From: UBA9676 sp036522155
GTDB taxonomy: Bacteria; Actinomycetota; Actinomycetes; Streptosporangiales; Streptosporangiaceae
Direction: 5' to 3'
DNA: 8,135 nt
Assembly: GCA_036522155.1 (NCBI GenBank)
Contig: DATDGI010000387.1
Location: 1 to 8,135, forward strand
Shown here: piece by piece, positions 5,413 to 8,135 of the stretch
How the letters are laid out: each line of letters begins with the position of its first letter
How positions within the stretch are numbered: position 1 is the stretch's first letter
Notes under the pieces: generated by a model
Seen by the model: only the letters and a program-made list of their open reading frames with translations
The model's database searches: none
Told to the model about the DNA's origin: nothing
Translations under genes and position numbers: made by a program

Positions 5413-6502
5413 GTCAGCACCGTATGCGAGAACGGTAATGACAGGCAACGGCCCCGCCGAGGGCGGGCCTGGCCAGGGCGGGCCTGGCCAGGGCGCGCAG
5501 CCCAGCGGCCAGCACCCCGGCGCCTCCGAGCTAGCCGGCGCCGACGGCAGCCGCCGGGCGCTGGCGGCGGCGGGCCTGGGGGCGGCCTGCATCTCCGCCT
5601 CGGCCGTGCTGGTGGCGCTGGCCCACACCGGCCCCGCCACCGCCGCGTTCTACCGCTGCTTCCTCGCCCTGCCGCTGCTGATCCTGCTCGCCGTGGCCGA
5701 GCAGCGCCGGCTCGGCCCGCGGCCACGGCGGGCGCGGCTCGGGTCGCTGGCCGCGGGCGGTTTTCTCGCCGCCGATCTGGTGCTGTGGAATCACGCGATC
5801 GCCGACGTGGGGGCCGGGATCGCCACCGTGCTGGGCAACCTGCAGGTGCTGTTCGTGATGGCGGCCGCCTGGGTGCTGCTGCGCGAGCGCCCGGCCCGCA
5901 GCTTCCTGATCGGTCTGCCGGTGGTGATAGCCGGAGTGGCGCTGGTGTCCGGGCTGGCCGGGGCCGGGGCAGGCGACACCCACCCGGTGGCCGGGATCAT
6001 TTTCGGTGTCGGCACGTCGGCGACGTACGCCGCGTTCCTGCTCATCATGCGTCAGTCCTCGACCGGATCACGGCACGTCGCCGGGCCGCTCGCCGACGCG
6101 ACCCTGGGGGCCGCGGCCGGCGCCCTGCTGCTCGGCCTGGCGTTCGGCGGCCTGCGGCTGGACGTGCCGTGGCCATCGCTGCGGTGGCTGCTGCTGCTGT
6201 CGGTCAGCAGCCAGACCGTGGGCTGGCTGCTGATCACGTCCTCGCTGCCCCGGCTGCCTGCCGCCATGTCATCGCTGCTGCTCCTGCTGCAGCCGGTGAC
6301 GTCGCTGGCGCTGGCCGCCGCCGTGCTCGGCCAGCGGCCGAGCACGAGCCAGATCGCGGGCGCCGTGCTGGTGTGCGGCGGGGTGCTGGCGATCAGCCGG
6401 ACAGCCACCTCGCCCGGCCGCCGGGCGCCCGGACCAGTCAGCGGCCGGGCGCCGGCACCGGTCAGCCCATCGTCTTCTGGCCGTCCAGCGACTCCCGGAT
6501 GA
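5411..6502 (+). CDS. EamA/DMT-superfamily transporter
   Basis: A 363-residue inner-membrane protein of the drug/metabolite transporter superfamily. It has two EamA halves of five helices each (about residues 52-181 and 192-329), with hydrophobic segments near 52-72, 75-97, 113-131, 137-157, 164-184, 192-213, 226-248, 257-275, 284-305 and 312-328. ERPARSFLIGLPVVIAGVALV and GQRPSTSQIAGAVLVCGGVLAI are the characteristic ends of the two halves. Family members usually export amino acids, metabolites or drugs; the substrate is unknown. The first 48 residues are a non-conserved Gly/Pro/Gln tail containing a perfect 15-bp DNA duplication, and the last 33 are Pro/Ser/Arg-rich. Start ATG 5411 is chosen from the leaderless promoter; ATG 5438 is an alternative, also without a Shine-Dalgarno. 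The 3' end overlaps the convergent DinB-like gene by 41 bp. Confidence 0.9.
   Translation: MSAPYARTVMTGNGPAEGGPGQGGPGQGAQPSGQHPGASELAGADGSRRALAAAGLGAACISASAVLVALAHTGPATAAFYRCFLALPLLILLAVAEQRRLGPRPRRARLGSLAAGGFLAADLVLWNHAIADVGAGIATVLGNLQVLFVMAAAWVLLRERPARSFLIGLPVVIAGVALVSGLAGAGAGDTHPVAGIIFGVGTSATYAAFLLIMRQSSTGSRHVAGPLADATLGAAAGALLLGLAFGGLRLDVPWPSLRWLLLLSVSSQTVGWLLITSSLPRLPAAMSSLLLLLQPVTSLALAAAVLGQRPSTSQIAGAVLVCGGVLAISRTATSPGRRAPGPVSGRAPAPVSPSSSGRPATPG
5419..5448 (-). promoter_or_regulatory. Putative sigma-70-type promoter for the CGNR gene (leaderless)
   Basis: On the minus strand, TTGCCT (5443-5448) and TACGGT (5419-5424) are separated by 18 bp. The seventh base after the -10 is the A of the ATG at 5412. 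The elements lie inside codons about 3-13 of the divergent transporter gene. The -10 is a weaker match (TANNNT) than the one on the plus strand. Confidence 0.5.
5462..5491 (+). repeat. Perfect 15-bp tandem duplication in the EamA N-terminal tail
   Basis: GGCGGGCCTGGCCAG occurs twice back to back and a third, diverging copy starts at 5492. It encodes repeated GGPGQ residues (18-27) in the cytosolic tail before the first membrane helix. The unit is in frame, consistent with recent slippage in a tolerant region. Confidence 0.85.
6421..6468. repeat. Two 24-bp direct repeats at the EamA/DinB overlap
   Basis: Units 6421-6444 and 6445-6468 both start CCGGGCGCC and carry a later GTCAGC; they agree at 19 of 24 positions. 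The TCA in the second unit (6462-6464) is the minus-strand stop of the DinB-like gene. On the plus strand the repeats encode the GRRAPGPVSGRAPAPVS tail of the transporter. Confidence 0.6.
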
Positions 6503-6983
6503 TGTCGGCGTGACCGGCGTGCTGCGCGGTCTCGGCGATCACGTGCAGCAGCACCCGGCGCGCCGTCCACCGGGAACCCGGCGGGTGCCAGGGCGCCTCC
6601 GGCAGCGGCTGGTCGGCGCCCAGGTCCGGCAGGGCGGCCACGAACTCGTCGGTGTCGCGCGCCACCCGCTCGTACTCCGCCAGCAGCCCGGCCAGCGTCT
6701 CCCCCGGCAGCATCCGGAACAGGTTCAGCCAGGCGTCCGGGCCCGCAGCCGCGCCGCCCGCCATCGCCGAGGGCCCGTTGGCGATGAAGCGCATCCACCG
6801 CTCCTCGACCGCCGCGACATGCTTGATCAGCCCGCCCAGGCACAGCTCGCTTACGGTGGTGCGCTGCCTGGCCTGCTCGTCGGTCAGACCCTGGACCGTG
6901 TGCCGCAGGAAATAGCGCTGCCTGCCCAGCGATGCCAGCAGATCCGCCCGCTCACCGGCCACGGTGGCCTGGGTACTGTTCAT
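6462..6983 (-). CDS. DinB family protein (DUF664)
   Basis: A 173-residue four-helix-bundle protein of the DinB/YfiT-like superfamily, DUF664 branch. Recognisable segments: RADLLASLGRQRYFLRHTVQGLTDEQAR (12-39), ELCLGGLIKHVAAVEERWM (46-64) and the C-terminal VLLHVIAETAQHAGHADIIRESLDG (144-168). Likely metal ligands are His55 with histidines among 147, 155 and 158, by analogy with the family triad. In actinomycetes some relatives are mycothiol-dependent thiol transferases; most, including this one, have no assigned reaction. Start ATG 6983 has GGAAGG 8 nt upstream. The stop overlaps the end of the convergent EamA gene by 41 bp. The gene is divergent from the amidohydrolase across a 74-bp gap in which I found no convincing promoter hexamers. 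Confidence 0.9.
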   Translation of the reverse strand: MNSTQATVAGERADLLASLGRQRYFLRHTVQGLTDEQARQRTTVSELCLGGLIKHVAAVEERWMRFIANGPSAMAGGAAAGPDAWLNLFRMLPGETLAGLLAEYERVARDTDEFVAALPDLGADQPLPEAPWHPPGSRWTARRVLLHVIAETAQHAGHADIIRESLDGQKTMG

Positions 6984-7057
6984 GATGCCCGCCTTCCGCT
7001 CGGTGCCGTCGGTGCCACGGTAGGCGCCAGGTCCGACACTCGTGCGGGAGCGGCGAA

Positions 7058-7900
7058 ATGCGAGCCATCGACTTCCATGTCCACCTGCCCACCCCGGACT
7101 GGCTGGACGGATCCATGGCGGGCTACGTCGAGGCGGCCGAGGCCTACTTCCGGTCGCCGGTGGCGCGGATGTCCCTGGCCGAGCTGGCGGCGGCCTACCG
7201 CGAGCTGGACACGATGGCGGTGCTCCTGGCGTGGGACGCCGAGACCGCGACCGGCCGCCCGCGGGTGCCGAACGAGACCGTGGCCACCGCCTGCCGTGAC
7301 CATCCGGACGTGTTCACCGGCCTGGGCAGCGTCGACCCGCACAAGGGGGCCGAGGCCGTGGCCGAGGTGGCGAACATCGCGGCGCTGGGCCTGCGCGGGG
7401 TCAAGTTCCACCCATCGCTGCAGGCGTTCGCACCGGACGACCAGGCCTTCTGGCCGGTCTTCGCCGCGTGCGAGGAGCACGGGCTGCTGGCCCTGTTCCA
7501 CACCGGGACCAGCGGGATCGGCGCCCGCCAGCCCGGCGGGCAGGGCATCCGGCTCGACTACGCCCGGCCGGTGCGGCTGGACGCGGTCGCCGCCGCCCAT
7601 CCCGGGCTGACCGTGGTGGCGGCGCATTTCGGCTGGCCGTGGCACATGGAGCTGGTCGCCATGGCCCTGCACAAGACCAACGTCTACATCGACATCTCCG
7701 GCTGGTCGCCGCGCCGGATCCCGGCCGAGCTGATCGCCGAGCTGCGCGGCCGGCTGTCCGGGCAGTTCGTGTGGGGCAGCGACTTCCCGTTCCTGGCCGC
7801 GCAGCGGTGCCTGGCCGAACTGGATGGCCTGGATCTGCCGGACGAGGTGCGGCACCGGCTGCTGCACGAGAACGCGGCCCGCATCCTGGGCCTGACCTGA
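7058..7900 (+). CDS. Amidohydrolase family protein (amidohydro_2, ACMSD-like)
   Basis: A complete 280-residue TIM-barrel metal-dependent hydrolase or decarboxylase of the amidohydrolase-2 group (ACMSD/gamma-resorcylate decarboxylase relatives), cytosolic. Visible metal and catalytic positions: DFHVHLP (His7, His9), GVKFHPS (113-119), LFHTGTSG (His148), AAHFGWPW (His190) and WGSDFPF (Asp242). By analogy with ACMSD, His7/His9/His148/Asp242 would hold the metal and His190 would be catalytic. The HFGWPW and KFHPSLQAF segments are common in actinobacterial members annotated simply as amidohydrolases. Substrate is unknown; hydrolysis of an amide or lactone and decarboxylation of an aromatic acid are both possible. 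The length is typical and no residue is missing. Start ATG 7058 follows GGGAG by 7 nt. It is divergent from the DinB-like gene and convergent with the aminotransferase. Confidence 0.92.
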   Translation: MRAIDFHVHLPTPDWLDGSMAGYVEAAEAYFRSPVARMSLAELAAAYRELDTMAVLLAWDAETATGRPRVPNETVATACRDHPDVFTGLGSVDPHKGAEAVAEVANIAALGLRGVKFHPSLQAFAPDDQAFWPVFAACEEHGLLALFHTGTSGIGARQPGGQGIRLDYARPVRLDAVAAAHPGLTVVAAHFGWPWHMELVAMALHKTNVYIDISGWSPRRIPAELIAELRGRLSGQFVWGSDFPFLAAQRCLAELDGLDLPDEVRHRLLHENAARILGLT

Positions 7901-7931
7901 CGCCTCCCAGCCGGCCAGGCACCCGCCAGCA

Positions 7932-7955
7932 TCCCGGCAGCTTCCGCGGCCGGGA
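7932..7955. terminator. Possible bidirectional hairpin terminator
   Basis: TCCCGGC (7932-7938) and GCCGGGA (7949-7955) form a perfect 7-bp stem with a 10-nt loop. It lies in the 64-bp gap between the convergent amidohydrolase and aminotransferase genes. It has no T-tract on either side, so function rests on position and symmetry only. Confidence 0.4.
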
Positions 7956-7964
7956 AACCAGGGC

Positions 7965-8135
7965 TCAGCCGCGCAGTTCGGCGTCCAGCGCGCCCGCGAA
8001 CGCCGCCGCGATCTGCCCGATCTCGTCCTCGGTGATGACGAACGGCGGTGAGACCTGCAGCGCCACCCCGCGCAGCAGCCGCGTGATGACGCCGCGCTCC
8101 CGGATGGCGGCCACCAGCCGCGGGCCGATGCCCGG
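7965..8135 (-). CDS. C-terminal end of a class-III (PLP-dependent) aminotransferase, 5'-partial
   Basis: Only the last 56 residues are in the window; the gene continues past the right edge. The segment RERGVITRLLRGVALQVSPPFVITEDEIGQIAAAFAGALDAELRG matches the closing part of class-III aminotransferases: the RGV-xx-R entry, the LQVSPPFVITEDEID-like strand and turn, and the final amphipathic helix. The class-III fold transfers an amino group from an omega-amine or amino acid to a keto acid using pyridoxal phosphate; the catalytic lysine and cofactor site lie outside the window, so the subfamily cannot be set. The stop is TGA at 7965-7967, convergent with the amidohydrolase. Confidence 0.82.
   Translation of the reverse strand, partial: PGIGPRLVAAIRERGVITRLLRGVALQVSPPFVITEDEIGQIAAAFAGALDAELRG

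Noticed and set aside
5413..5640. Upstream extension of the CGNR frame to 274 codons
   Set aside because: Covers the transporter N-terminal coding region in antisense, is Pro/Ala-rich, and family similarity begins after ATG 5412.
6984..7057. Divergent promoters between the DinB-like gene and the amidohydrolase
   Set aside because: They must exist nearby, but I found no -35/-10 pair with acceptable spacing, only a short repeated TCGGTGCC, so no site is reported.
7401..7922. Minus-strand ORF opposite the amidohydrolase
   Set aside because: Arg/Pro/Ala-rich shadow with no motif; the plus-strand amidohydrolase has all metal-site motifs.

Overview
The window is very GC-rich. Third codon positions are strongly G/C, GTG starts are used, and the gene families are typical of soil Actinobacteria (a large LuxR/LAL-type regulator, a stand-alone LigD polymerase-domain protein, a CGNR zinc-finger protein, DUF664/DinB proteins). 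It therefore most likely comes from a filamentous or related high-GC actinomycete; the sequence alone does not fix the genus. I saw no rRNA, tRNA, CRISPR array, insertion sequence or phage gene, and the region reads as ordinary chromosome.

Layout, left to right. (1) 2-2500 (+): the 3' part of a large ATPase/TPR-like/LuxR-HTH regulator whose N-terminus lies outside the window. (2) 2546-3067 (-) and 3263-3604 (+): two divergent small cupin genes. Between them, at 3142-3200, lies a 21-bp near-perfect inverted repeat. (3) 3734-4627 (-): a stand-alone NHEJ-type LigD polymerase/primase domain. Upstream of it on the same strand is 4816-5412 (-), a CGNR zinc-finger putative regulator. (4) 5411-6502 (+): a ten-helix EamA/DMT transporter, divergent from the CGNR gene. 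The two start codons overlap in the 4-bp palindrome CATG. (5) 6462-6983 (-): a DinB/DUF664 protein whose 3' end overlaps the transporter. (6) 7058-7900 (+): an ACMSD-like amidohydrolase. (7) 7965-8135 (-): the C-terminal end of a class-III aminotransferase running off the right edge.

No single pathway obviously links these genes, and I do not claim one. The best unexplained signals are in DNA architecture. The first is the CGNR/EamA junction, where each gene has a plausible sigma-70 promoter inside the other gene's 5' coding region, placed so that both mRNAs would be leaderless and initiation mutually exclusive. The second is the long inverted repeat in the divergent cupin promoter region. 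The third is a recurring pattern of short imperfect direct repeats overlapping the stop codons of three minus-strand genes (2546, 3734, 6462).

All other intergenic stretches are under 200 bp and are described in the entries.
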